A stretch of DNA of 33,683 nt from Aureococcus anophagefferens (lineage: Eukaryota > Sar > Pelagophyceae > Pelagomonadales > Pelagomonadaceae). This document shows positions 21,146-30,259 of this stretch, piece after piece (the first letter of the stretch is position 1; each line of letters starts with the position of its first letter). The position numbers were made by a program, and so were the translations under genes. The notes beneath the pieces were generated by a model. It was not told the origin of the DNA and made no database searches. It saw nothing but the letters and a program-made list of their open reading frames with translations. Location of the stretch: NCBI RefSeq assembly GCF_000186865.1, contig NW_008705567.1, positions 44,573 to 78,255 on the forward strand, in the 5' to 3' direction.

Positions 21146-21420
21146 ACTCGTCGCGACCGAGCCCTGCAGCCGCGCCGTACCCCTCTACGGGATGACGGAC
21201 GCCCCAAACCGAAATACCTGGCATGTGAAAAGGGACCCGGCTATATGCCGGTATATACCCACACTGGCATATACCCCCCGAAACACCCGAGCCGCCATAC
21301 CTAATCGCCCGCTGACGGAATCGGCGCGGTTGGGGCGTCGAGGAAGCCGGCCCCCGGGCGTGGGTTGCGGTCCTTTTGATTAAATTTGGTTAACGCCTAA
21401 ATCTGAGTAACTGTAATATT

Positions 21421-22140
21421 ATGCAAATGTCGTTTAGACTGGGAGCTATTTTTGTTTTGTGTTGTGGCGCGTGGGGGGAGTACACGCCCAAAATTGACCC
21501 GAAGACATTCGAGTTGTGGAGGCTCAAGGTCGAAAAAAAGGTGAAAACGACCGAGCGCGCACATCGGATCCACTTCCTTTATCGGGGGCAGACAGTGTCG
21601 CCTTGGCATGATATACCGTTTTGGGCGGGCTACTTCGAAGAGGAGAAGCAGCCCCTCGTGCATTTTGTGCTCTTCCGCCGTTTAATATTCTGCATTGGCC
21701 AAATGTCGAAACTTGCAGGTATGTGAGATTCCACGAATGACACATGCAAAGTTGGAGATCCACAAGGGTCACGAGCCCAACCCTCTAATTCAAGACACAG
21801 TTGCGAACAATAAGCTGCGCTTCTACAAATATGGAGAATCAATTGTTAATTACGGAGCTATTGCTCAAACCTGGGAGGACCCGAATGTTGCAGACCCTGA
21901 CACCGGCTTGGGTGGCGACAACGACCCTATCGATGTACTCCAGCTCAACTCAAAGCCCTGTCGCCGGGGCTCCGTCCATCGCGTGCGCGTACTCGGTGCT
22001 TTGGCACTCGTTGATAGTGGAGAAACTGACTGGAAGTTGTTGGTGGTCAATGTGGATGATGTTGCTGAGAAAGATGCCACGAAGTGGCGTCACATCGATG
22101 AAATCCCCCAAACCCGCATCGACGAGATCCGCAATTGGTC
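21421..22140 (+). CDS. PPA: soluble inorganic pyrophosphatase, family I, 3' end lost in gap
   Basis: It hydrolyses pyrophosphate to phosphate, drawing biosynthetic reactions forward; it needs magnesium. Exon 1 is 21421-21666 and begins MQMSFRLGAIFVLCCGAWGE, a likely signal peptide, so the enzyme may be secretory or plastid-directed. A 52-nt GT-AG intron (21667-21718) joins PLVHF to VCEIPRMTHAKLEI. Family I marks are HDIPFW, CEIPRMTHAKLEI, KLRFYKYG, NYGAIAQTWEDPN, the metal-binding signature GDNDPIDVL and ETDWKLLVV. The frame runs into 50 N at 22141-22190 after DEIRNW. The expected last 60-70 residues are not found downstream of the gap. Yeast IPP1 is the closest pattern. Confidence 0.93.
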
Positions 22141-22190
22141 NNNNNNNNNNNNNNNNNNNNNNNNNNNNNNNNNNNNNNNNNNNNNNNNNN
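22141..22190. other. assembly gap (50 N)
   Basis: Exactly 50 N, probably a placeholder length. It cuts the pyrophosphatase gene. Confidence 1.
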
Positions 22191-22723
22191 CCGCATACTA
22201 GACCAGCCCTCAGCAATATAGCTGCAAGCAAGCAAATACCCAGCCTGCCCACTGCCTGTTGGGTTTTGTCTTTATTCCGGGTCTGGTTGCCTTCGCTGGC
22301 AGCCAGAATCAGTGCGCGAAACCAAAATTCGAAACGAACAGTCGTCCGCCATTCCCCTGGCACAAGCCGTGGAGAAATACAAACGCAGGAACTTCGGAAG
22401 AGGGCCTACTAGAGCGACTAAAACCCAACTAGGGCGACTAAAACCCCCTAATCTCACCCTTGCCGAGGAACGCAGCCGAGGAATTGCTTACTTGCGGTGC
22501 TGCACTTGCTGCTGCTGTGGGACCCTACTGTGATTGGCCGCGTCGGCAAGGTAAATTGCCAAGTCCCAGTCGCGGCCTTGCGCAAGGTGATGGTCGCATG
22601 CGCTCGATCTCAAAATTGCTGCGTGCGAGGATGATACTAGGCTCTGGTCGGATCACTCCCCTGTGTTACCAGGGATGGGAACGAGGTTGTCGTCTCAAAC
22701 CTCTCTGGCACGTATTATCTCGT
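22191..22723. other. post-gap stretch with no recognised gene
   Basis: No pyrophosphatase C-terminus is found in any frame here. A short direct repeat, GCGACTAAAACCC, occurs twice at about 22412-22447. The sequence is otherwise unremarkable. Confidence 0.5.
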
Positions 22724-24446
22724 TTAGTCGGTACTCGCATCGTTGGCGTGAACATCACCCTTGGTTTCGGGAATCGCAGATATCATACCAGGTAATAGCG
22801 GGAAAGCATCATCAGCCGCAGCTAGGTCCACCGCATTGAAACCCTTGCCCTTGGATTTTGGATCTCGGACTTTGTCGTGAACAGGATTTGATAACGGGTC
22901 CCTGTCATCACGCTCGCGCTTCGATTGTTGCTGTTTCGCTTCGTCAGCTTTCTGCTTGTCCCGGATCGAGGGTACGGCACCTCGCTCCAGCGAGGAAAAC
23001 CATTGCTTTTTCTGAGCCAGACTCTTGACAGCTTCAACAACCCCACTTACAGTGGAAGGTGGCTCCAATTCCAGGAGCGCAAATATTTCTATTGTTTCTG
23101 GAACGAGCATGATCTTATCGTTCACCTTTAGACCACCTCGTTTTTTCCCACGGCCTTTCTTCTTCCCTGTAGCTTTGTTGAGACTCAAATAGTCGTCATC
23201 ATGGTTTCTCACAGCATTCTTCCCCGAAAGTACAAGACCCTCAAACTCCCCAGTGGGGGATGAGTCAGATGTATCGAACTCAGACTGCTTCGCTTGATCG
23301 GGGCCTGATTTCCCATACGTGGTTTCTAGATAGTTAGCAAGATAGGCACAGAGCTCCATCTCTTCTACATAAGGGACACGCTTAAGTTCTTCAGCTTCAG
23401 CCTCCTGTCGGCGCTTTTCTAGCTCTGCACGACGGGCTTCATCTTCAGCCTTGCGAGCTTCGTTCCTGACGCGACGAACTTCACGCTGGTGAGCACCTGC
23501 AGTTGGGGAATATGTCGAAATTCACGAGTGTTATGTCGAGCACTGTCACTCGCGAAAATCGTTTTCCAATGAACGAAACTCCGCCCTGAGCGCCTTAATG
23601 GTCTCTACTTTTGCCTGTTTCTCCTTCCGTAGGGCGTCTTTGTCCTTGAAGAGAGCTGGTAGTACTGCCCGCCGCTCAGAGTTGGCTTCGTTAAGCGTTT
23701 CCAGGATTTGCTTCTGCTCGTCAATTTTTTTCTTCAGCACGTCAAGCTCAGCATTTTTGGAAGAGAGCTGTTCGGAAATTGACTGCGAGTTCTTCCGCTC
23801 GGAGGAGATCGAATCATTATTGGCAGCAAGATGTGTGACCAACTTCTTAGACTGTTTGAGGTGGTCTATCTCTTTGAGCAGAACCTTCTCATCTTTTAAT
23901 GACATTGACGTGGTAGACTGGCGCTTCTCCAAATCTGCAATCTGTTTGTCTATCTCCTCTGGTGACGTGTACTTCAGCTCCGCACGCAGTGAACGCCCAG
24001 CCTAAGCGCACGAGGCTTGACACCAAACTTTAGGTCCGAAATCACCGTTATCTTAGAGTCGAGGGATGCTTTCGCAGACTTCTGAAGCGCGGCGATCTCG
24101 GCGCGATCACGCATGATAGCATCTTTACGTTCACGAAGTGACTTCATTGTAGTGCGGGCCTCGCGAAGTTCCTCTGACTGATCACCCCCCGAACTCTTTG
24201 CATCGGCAATCTTGGCGTCGACCTCCGAAAGCCGCTCGTTGAAGTCCTGTACTTCATCATTGAGCGCCACTATTTTAGCATCGAACTCGCTTTTGTCCGG
24301 GCCTGTAAATTGCTCTAATTCAGTCCTTTAGCGGGAGAGCGACACTGACGTTTGCGAGATACGGTCCTCGATGCGTCAACTTTATGAATGTCTGCATTCT
24401 TGATGTCGAGCTCTTCAATCTTATGAGCTTCGCTTTGCGCCTCCAT
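22724..24446 (-). CDS. BFR1: Bfr1-family (nuclear segregation / mRNP) coiled-coil protein
   Basis: Bfr1 in yeast associates with polysomes, mRNP complexes and the ER. Four exons give 524 residues with consistent phases: 24446-24350, 24302-24046, 24001-23554 and 23496-22724. Introns are 47 nt (donor GTCAGT), 44 nt (GTGATT...TTAG) and 57 nt (donor GCGAGT, a GC-AG intron). Splicing gives SRKR-PDKSEFDAK, LDSKIT-AGRSLRAELKYTSPEE and ENDFR-AHQREVRRVRNE. Family marks are RAELKYTSPEEIDKQIADLE, SLKDEKVLLKEIDHLKQSKK, KDALRKEKQAKVETIKALR, the basic coiled coil before VPYVEEMELCAYLANYLETT, and a Lys-rich segment KKKGRGKKRGG. The C-terminal part is low-complexity and charged. Confidence 0.85.
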
Positions 24447-24745
24447 CACTGAGCGATCCAATTGGCGATTTGTGCCAGCTGTACTAGTAGCTCTTCTGCC
24501 GTCTCAGTTCCGTCTGACCCACTCCGCTAAGTTTCCTTCCCTGGACTGACGGTCAAAAGTTTCAGTCGGAGGTCAAAAGTGCCAGTCGGAGAGTTTCTAG
24601 CCGTCAAACCGCCGCCGCGCCGGTTTCCCACGGTCTCCGCCGCCGCGCGCGCCGTCGCCCGCGGCGCGCAGGCGGCTTCCGGGGCGTCGACCCCCCCGGG
24701 CATCAGCGCGGTGGTCGCCGCGGGCTGCCCCTCGCCCGCGGCGGC
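24447..24745. other. boundary between the Bfr1 gene and the GC-rich island
   Basis: Base composition changes sharply near 24600, from moderate to extremely GC-rich. The motif GGACTGACG at 24543-24551 and a nearby repeated GGTCAAAAGT..CAGTCGGAG (24550-24595) mark the border. Confidence 0.5.
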
Positions 24746-25816
24746 ATGGACGCGTCGCCCGACGACGACGACGACGACGACGTCTGCCTGTCGCCGCCGC
24801 CGACGCGGTCCGCGGGCGCGCCCGAGGCGCTGGGCGAGCCCTGGACCGCCAGGTCTTCGACTGCGCGCGCGCGCGGCCCGTCGACGCCGCCGCCGTCGCG
24901 CCGCGCGGCCGCCGCGGGCAGCCCCGCGGAGCCGAGCGACGACGAGGTCTTCTGCCTAGCGCCCCCGCCGACGCGATCCGCGCGCACGCCCGAGGCGCCG
25001 GGCGAGCCCTCGAGCTCCAGGTTTTTCTCCGTCGCCGCCGCCGCCGCCGCGGCCGCGCGGCCGCCGCGGGCAGCCCCGCGGACACGAGCGACGACGAGGT
25101 CTTCTGCCTAGCGCCCCCGCCGACGCGATCCGCGCGCACGCCCGAGGCGCCGGGCGAGCCCTCGAGCTCCAGGTTTTTCTCCGTCGCCGCCGCCGCCGCC
25201 GCGGCCGCGCGGCCGCCGCGGGCAGCCCCGCGGACACGAGCGACGACGAGGTCTTCTGCCTAGCGCCCCCGCCGACGCGATCCGCGCGCACGCCCGAGGC
25301 GCCGGGCGAGCCCTCGAGCTCCAGGTTTTTCTCCGTCGCCGCCGCCGCCGCCGCGGCCGCGCGGCCGCCGCGGGCAGCCCCGCGGACACGAGCGACGACG
25401 AGCTCGTTTGCCTGTCGCCGCCGCCGTCCGCGACGCGCTCCGGGACCGCGGCATCGCTGCCGAGGTCGCCGGAGCCGCCCGCGCGCGTCCGGTCGCCGCC
25501 GCGCGACGCTCCGACCACGTCGCGCGCCAGCCCCGCGGACACGGGCGACGACGAGCGACGACCACTTGTCGCCGCCCCGACACGCGCGTCGAACGGCGGT
25601 GCGGGTCCGTGGACCCGGTGCAGAGGTCGCTCACGTCGCCCGGCGTCGCGCGTACCGAGCCGCAGCGGGTGGCAGCCCCGTGGGGCCAAGAGGACTGACG
25701 GAAAGCCTGCGGACCACGGCAGTGCCTCTATGGCGCCGCACGGCGCCGTCGACGGGCCAGGTTTACGCCCGCGGTTTCCGTCACGGGCTGACCAGAACCG
25801 TCAGTCGGTCTATTAA
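24746..25816 (+). CDS. acidic/proline-rich repeat protein, spliced tandem exons
   Basis: I model five exons: 24746-24852, 24922-25020, 25074-25172, 25226-25324 and 25378-25816, with introns of 69, 53, 53 and 53 nt. Every junction is AG|GT...GGGCAG|C in phase 2, and the joined frame is open to TAA at 25814. The product begins MDASPDDDDDDDVCLSPPP and then repeats a 33-residue unit, SPADTSDDEVFCLAPPPTRS followed by ARTPEAPGEPSS. The last exon carries a diverged unit (DELVCLSPPP) and an Arg/Pro-rich tail. I recognise no family and assign no function. Composition is extremely GC-rich, unlike the neighbours. The regular phase argues for a real gene, but GC-rich DNA gives long chance ORFs on both strands. 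Confidence 0.5.
25021..25377. repeat. 152-bp tandem repeat of intron + exon
   Basis: AGGTTTTTCTCCG occurs at 25019, 25171 and 25323, exactly 152 bp apart, with the intervening sequence almost identical. Each unit is 99 bp of exon plus 53 bp of intron (GTTTTTCTCC...GCGGGCAG). Unspliced, the 152-bp period shifts frame by two each time; spliced, each exon adds 33 codons. Confidence 0.9.
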
Positions 25817-25826
25817 TCGTCAGTCC

Positions 25827-26411
25827 TTGAAACATACTATTGTAGAGCTATTGTAAAATTTTAGGTACAGGTAATCTTCGATTAGCCAGGAAAGTAGCGC
25901 CCAAAGGAGAGAGAGAGAATGAGCTGTTATTTACTATTGCAGCTCAGTCGATACTCGCTCCTTATGCTCTTATCTGGCCGGCGTTGCTGAAGCAGCCCGC
26001 CGGCGAAATTCTTTCTGAGGAGGGGGCATGGGGTAAATTGGGGAGGCGGCGGCCATGGTTAGAACCAACCCGGTCCCGCCGCCGGAGCTGGTGGATCGCC
26101 CGTTCATTGAGCAGGTGCGAGCCTTGCCAGCGCGGGTCGCGCTGGAGGCGTTTCTCGCGGCGGCTGCGGGCTTCACGGATGACCCGCCCGCACGCGACGC
26201 CTTCGCAGTGGTGCTGCGAAGCTTGACTGCGGGGATATTTAGCGGCGGAGACTTGCCTCGGGACGAGTGAAATCGAGCATGGGGGTCTGGGTTTGTAAAA
26301 TTCGACCGGGTCCGATGGGGGCGTACTTGGGGAGGCGTCGGGCGACCCCCCTAGGTCCCCAGGGGGCTCCTGGCACTTATTTTCTGGGTCGGTCGGTCGG
26401 TAGGTCGGTCG

Positions 26412-26486
<75 letters not shown>

Positions 26487-27209
26487 CGCGCGCGGGGGAG
26501 TTTCGAACCTAATTCAGTCGCAGGGCGACCGCAGAGAGGTGATGAGTTGCCCCATGCCAGCTGTCACGGTATATGGACCCGGGAATGCAAAAATCGAGTC
26601 GGCGCGCCCCGCAGTCGCAGTGATCGACAGTCTCGCCGCAGAATGCCGCCAGCAGGATTTTTTGAGCTCCCGAACCCCGTCGTCGCTGCCCGGCGCAGCA
26701 CGCGCGCTTTTCGTGCACCACCTGGCGCAAAACGGCGCGGTGCCGGCGCATCACATCATCGCAGCGTTATCCGTCGGTCGAAACGATGCAGTTTTGTACG
26801 ATTTCGATGAGGTTTTCGATTACTACTTCAATAAATTAACCAAGGCGTTTGCTTTTGTAACACCCCTGGGTCGGCGCAATTAATTCACGGGCCGCGCTGA
26901 GCTTACGGCGCCCGCCGTCGGAAGCGGTTGCTGGTCCAAGTAAGCAAAACCTTACCGATGGCGACGCGCGGTGGAAAATTCCAGAGTGCTGGCGAGACGT
27001 AGGCGAGACGAAAACCGCGAATCGTCCAGAAAAATGTTCGCAATTAATTCGAAGACCCGGCCCATTTGAACAAGCGCGTCGGTTTCTGAGGGGTGGGAAC
27101 AACGAAAGTCAAGTTGTATTATCCGACCCCCTCATGCTCGATTTGGCTCGACGTGATCACAATACAAACTTTGCCAGTGGATACGAAAAAGAAAAAGTAT
27201 ATGCCGTGT
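25827..27209. other. repeat-rich stretch with two weak ORFs
   Basis: Two open frames are moderately protein-like. 26055-26270 (+) contains PPPELVDRPFIEQVRALPAR. 26539-26883 (+) contains ALFVHHLAQNGAVPAHHIIA and DAVLYDFDEVFDYYFNKLT. Neither has a recognisable family, and the second overlaps a repeat copy at its start. The rest has no supported feature apart from the repeat at 26385-26580. Confidence 0.35.
26385..26580 (-). repeat. tRNA-like short interspersed repeat, copy 2, with (GCC)n(GTC)n tract
   Basis: A GGTCGGTCGGT tract leads into a long GCC array (about 26409-26464) and then a GTC array (about 26465-26487). The body on the minus strand reads CATCACCTCTCTGCGGTCGC...AGGTTCGAAACTCCCCC, closely matching copy 1 at 11600-11727. 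GGTTCGAAACTCC resembles a tRNA T-arm / B box. Confidence 0.55.
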
Positions 27210-27455
27210 TAGAATCCGAGTATGCTAGTATGAAGCACCAGCATAGTATAGCATGAGCATAGCCAGTATAAGGCAGACTTAGCATGGCCAGCATAGGCCA
27301 GTATGAGCGCCCCAGCATAGCCCTGGAGGATAGCATAGTCCCGAGTTAGGGTAGCATAGCCCAAAGAGCGGAATGTAGGCTCCCTAGGTAGCTGGCTTAT
27401 CGCCAAGCGCACTTTGATTGTGCTTAATCACACTCGCGTTCTGACCTCGATAGTC
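27210..27455 (-). repeat. CTATGCT dispersed repeat, copy 3 (inverted)
   Basis: The reverse complement runs from ATCGAGGTCAGAACGCGAGTG through CTACCTAGGGAGCCTACATT and the CTATGCTGG array to CATACTCGGATTCTAACAC, closely matching copy 1 at 12205-12436. Both copies end at the same base context, which fixes that boundary of the unit. Confidence 0.9.
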
Positions 27456-27477
27456 CGACGGTCGCCATTTATCACCG

Positions 27478-27550
27478 CGGCGCGCCACGCGCGGGCGCGC
27501 ACGCGTGCCCGAATTCGCCCGGCTCGGGGCCACGCGCCGTCGAGCCGATG
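27478..27550 (-). repeat. GC-rich dispersed repeat (CGACGGCGCGTGGCCCCGAG), copy 2
   Basis: The reverse complement matches 21055-21145 (CGACGGCGCGTGGCCCCGAG, then GGGCACGCGTGCGCGC). It sits directly beside copy 3 of the CTATGCT family, separated by about 20 bp. Confidence 0.8.
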
Positions 27551-27689
27551 CGCGCGACGCGCCGCCCTCTCTAATCATCGGAAACGCCGGGCGCCTCTGC
27601 GTGCCGCAGTGGGACTGGCACGGCGCGCCGTCACGGTGGCTCGACGCCGCGGAGCCGGGAGACCGTAGAGGGGTCCGAGTACTCCATAA

Positions 27690-27775
27690 ATACCGGTATA
27701 TACCGAGTATTTACCATACCGGCGGTATATACCGGTATATACCCGTCCCGCTTTGCCCATACCGGGTATTCCGGC
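27690..27775. repeat. GGTATATACC palindrome cluster
   Basis: ACCGGTATATACCG occurs at about 27692, and GGTATATACCGGTATATACC at about 27723-27742, with CCATACCGG units around. A weaker set of the same motif is at 21238-21282. The cluster ends about 100 bp before the eIF4A start and may be an element terminus or an upstream regulatory region. Confidence 0.6.
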
Positions 27776-27870
27776 ACTATAACGTGCACAGCCCGGCCGT
27801 TGAGGAAAGCAAGGGTTAGGCTTACCAACAGCGATAACTATTCATCGCGAATCGCTGACAAAAAACAGAG

Positions 27871-29250
27871 ATGGACGCCACGGCAGACCAGCAGCAAGGC
27901 GACGCACCGGCACTCGTAAAGGTATGCTCCGTAATATCTACGAATTTTCCTGAGGAAATCTTTTCCAGGATGAGGAAATCGATACGAACTGGGACGAAGC
28001 TATAGAGACTTTCGACAACATGGAGCTGCGCGAGGAACTTCTTCGCGGGATCTACGCGTGAGTCGTCGTCGTTTGTTATTTTTGTTGGGTCTAATGACCA
28101 TTACCAATGAAAAAAAGCAAAAGTGGTAATTGCCATTAGGTATGGTTTCGAGAAGCCGTCTGCGATCCAACAACGAGTAAGTCGCTACTCATAATTCGAG
28201 CCAACCAGTCATAATTCGAGTCATAGGCGATCAAACCAATGCTGATGGGTCGCGACGTTATTGCCCAAGCCCAGTCGGGAACGGGCAAGACTGCCACGTT
28301 CTCGATCGGCATCTTGCAGCAAGTGGATAATGGACTCGCTGAGTGCCATGGCTCCCACGCGTGAACTGGCACAGCAAATCGTTAAGGTCATGATCGCTCT
28401 CGGTGATTTCATGTCAGTGCGTATCCACGCCTGCGTGGGTGGAACGGCCGTCCGTGACGACATACGGACCCTGCAAAACGGTGTCCACGTAGTGGTTGGC
28501 ACACCTGGGCGTGTGTATGACATGATCAATCGCCGTGCTCTCCGTCTTGCAGACACCAAAATATTTGCTCTAGATGAGGCAGATGAAATGCTGTCCCGTG
28601 GTTTCAAGGACCAGATTTACGATGTCTTCAAGTTCCTCCCAGAGCAAGTTCGTGTCGCTCTCTTTTCAGCAACAATGCCTCTAGAAGTGCTTGAAATTAC
28701 GAGTCGCTTCATGCAGGAGCCTATCCGTATTCTTGTCAAGAAAGACGAGTTGACTTTGGAGGGTATCAAACAATTCTACATTGCTGTGGAACGCGAAGAA
28801 TGGAAACTAGACACTCTCTGTGACCTCTACGAGACTCTCACCATCACGCAGGCAATCATATATTGCAACACCCGGCGCAAGGTGGACTGGCTTACGGATG
28901 GGATGACCCAGAAAGACTTCACCGTTTCTGCCATGCACGGTGATATGGACCAGAAGGAGCGCGACATCATCATGCGCGAGTTTCGTTCGGGTTCAAGCCG
29001 TGTTCTTATCACTACTGACCTCCTTGCTCGCGGTATTGACGTGCAGCAGGTCTCCTTGGTCATCAATTACGATTTGCCTACCAATCGTGAGAATTACATC
29101 CACCGAATAGGGCGATCCGGTCGTTTCGGCCGCAAGGGCGTTGCCATTAATTTCCTCACTTCGGGTGATGTGCGCTACATGCGTGACATTGAGGCCTTCT
29201 ACAATACACAGATCGAAGAAATGCCCATGAATGTTGCTGACCTCATCTAA
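27871..29250 (+). CDS. EIF4A: translation initiation factor eIF4A, with an 11-nt deletion
   Basis: This DEAD-box helicase unwinds mRNA leaders as part of eIF4F. Exons are 27871-27921, 27969-28057, 28140-28176 and 28227-29250; introns are 47, 82 and 50 nt, all GT-AG and all followed by G. Motifs are [79 protein letters not shown] and [13 protein letters not shown]. It ends [11 protein letters not shown]. The frame breaks at about 28347: GAGTGC is followed by CATG and then GCTCCCACG, where about 15 nt (a QALVL-type segment) are expected, so the literal reading stops at the TGA 28362-28364. Restoring 11 nt would give about 403 residues, the normal length. An assembly error or a broken allele are both possible. 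Confidence 0.9.
28177..28226 (+). other. EIF4A: eIF4A intron 3 with internal 20-bp-period direct repeat
   Basis: This 50-nt intron contains TCATAATTCGAG twice, at 28189-28200 and 28209-28220. Most of the intron is therefore a two-copy tandem repeat lying between a GTAAGT donor and a CATAG|G acceptor. Confidence 0.8.
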
Positions 29251-29641
29251 ACATTGTACCGGTCAGAATTGTAAAGCGGCAATTCGCACACACCCAAACA
29301 GCCACACCGCCTATCGAATGGCATACTGACTCTTGCACTTATGTTGGAGCAGGTCGCGGAAGCGGAATCTCAAAGCTGGGCGCCAGTAAGTCGTTGATCA
29401 GCCCTGATGGCAGACCCAACAGGTCTGAGTTTCGCCGTGCTGCCCTCCTAGCCGCGTGGTGGATGTTGGCCATTTCAAGCCCAGGCCCCTCGAGAACTGA
29501 CCTGGGTGCAACCTGAGTGCGCGAACGCTGGGAGTTCAACGCGCACGCGTCCTAGGAAGCGGCTCTAGGAAAGCCCCTCGTCGCTTGCCTGTCGCTTGCC
29601 AGCCTGGGTTCAAATCGCCCTAAACTAGTCGCTCCACTAAA
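29251..29641. other. gene-less region downstream of eIF4A
   Basis: No supported gene. CCTGGGTTCAAATCGCCC at about 29603-29620 resembles a tRNA T-arm, but no cloverleaf could be drawn around it. Confidence 0.5.
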
Positions 29642-30259
29642 GCTAGGTCCCAAATTACGCGACGGCGTTTTTTTTACGTGGGCCGCCCCACGGCGTTTTT
29701 TGCGCGTGTTTACGCGTTTTTACGCGTTTTTTACGCGGAACTTTTTATTTTATTTTATTTTTTCGCCGGGGGTCCGAGATGCAAACGGCGTCGATTTAGA
29801 CTAGAAAAATAGAGAGTTTTCCCTAGTTAGAGGATCCCGATCCTGAGAGTATCCCTAGTTAGGCTCCTCCCCTCCTCCCTTGTACTTTAATTCTCCACGG
29901 TTTATGCGTAAGGAGAGTTGCGGGGCTGAACCTGAAAAGGGAATTCCTCGTAGTCAGTGTAGTGAACTTGTAAAAGGGATCTACCTGAATTGAGTAGCCT
30001 CGTGATTCCCCATCATCCCCATAATTTACATTACCCTGTTCCTTCTATATCGCGACGTCACACTATGGAGATGACACTGCACTTCCCCGTAACGTTGACT
30101 TCAACGTTCCTTAGTACCCTAGTTTGGGGTATTTCTCTCTAAAAAAAAATTGAGGAGAAAAAAAAATGTACCACGTGTCTCACGTAAATTACGCGGGTTC
30201 CTAGACCGCGTTTTTTTTGGCGTTTTTACGCGTTTTTTACGCGTGTTTTGGGACCTAGC
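29642..30259. mobile_element. MITE-like element with 13-bp terminal inverted repeats
   Basis: GCTAGGTCCCAAA (29642-29654) and TTTGGGACCTAGC (30247-30259) are perfect inverted ends of a 618-bp segment with no coding potential. Both ends carry subterminal ACGCGTTTTTACGCGTTTTTTACGCG-like runs in the same orientation (about 29710-29735 and 30222-30243). A TAAA/ATTA context flanks the ends but no clear target-site duplication is seen. Inside, CCCTAGTTAG occurs twice (about 29820 and 29851). The shape fits a non-autonomous DNA transposon. Confidence 0.65.

Larger units (their letters stand above)
20306..21420. other. gene-less stretch with poly-C and repeats
   Basis: No supported gene. It contains about 22 C at 20447-20468, a repeat at 20873-20965 that recurs inverted at 31078-31168, a GC-rich block at 21055-21145 that recurs inverted at 27478-27550, and TATATA palindromes at 21238-21282. 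Confidence 0.55.
24543..25826. mobile_element. GC-rich island with 9-bp terminal inverted repeats, possible transposon-like unit
   Basis: GGACTGACG at 24543-24551 is mirrored by CGTCAGTCC at 25818-25826, and the imperfect pair CAGTCGG / CCGTCAGTCGG lies just inside. Between them the sequence is far more GC-rich than the flanks and holds a spliced gene candidate. No target-site duplication is evident and no transposase is encoded. A non-autonomous element carrying a gene, or foreign DNA, are both possible; the short inverted repeat could also be chance. Confidence 0.35.

Noticed and set aside
22412..22447. Telomere-like CTAAAACCC units
   Set aside because: Only two copies within a longer direct repeat; no array.
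23981..24012. A 26-bp insertion flanked by CGCACG direct repeats in the Bfr1 gene, apparently shifting the frame
   Set aside because: A 44-nt GT-AG intron (24002-24045) removes the problem and gives the family sequence LDSKIT-AGRSLRAELKYTSPEE.
24597..25689. Long minus-strand ORFs across the GC-rich island
   Set aside because: They are Arg/Ala-rich shadows in a repeat whose plus strand gives phase-consistent exons; the 152-bp period breaks them.
26409..26487. CRISPR-like or coding interpretation of the GCC/GTC array
   Set aside because: It is a simple trinucleotide microsatellite without spacers.
29600..29625. A tRNA T-arm-like GGGTTCAAATCGCCC
   Set aside because: No cloverleaf around it and no second copy.
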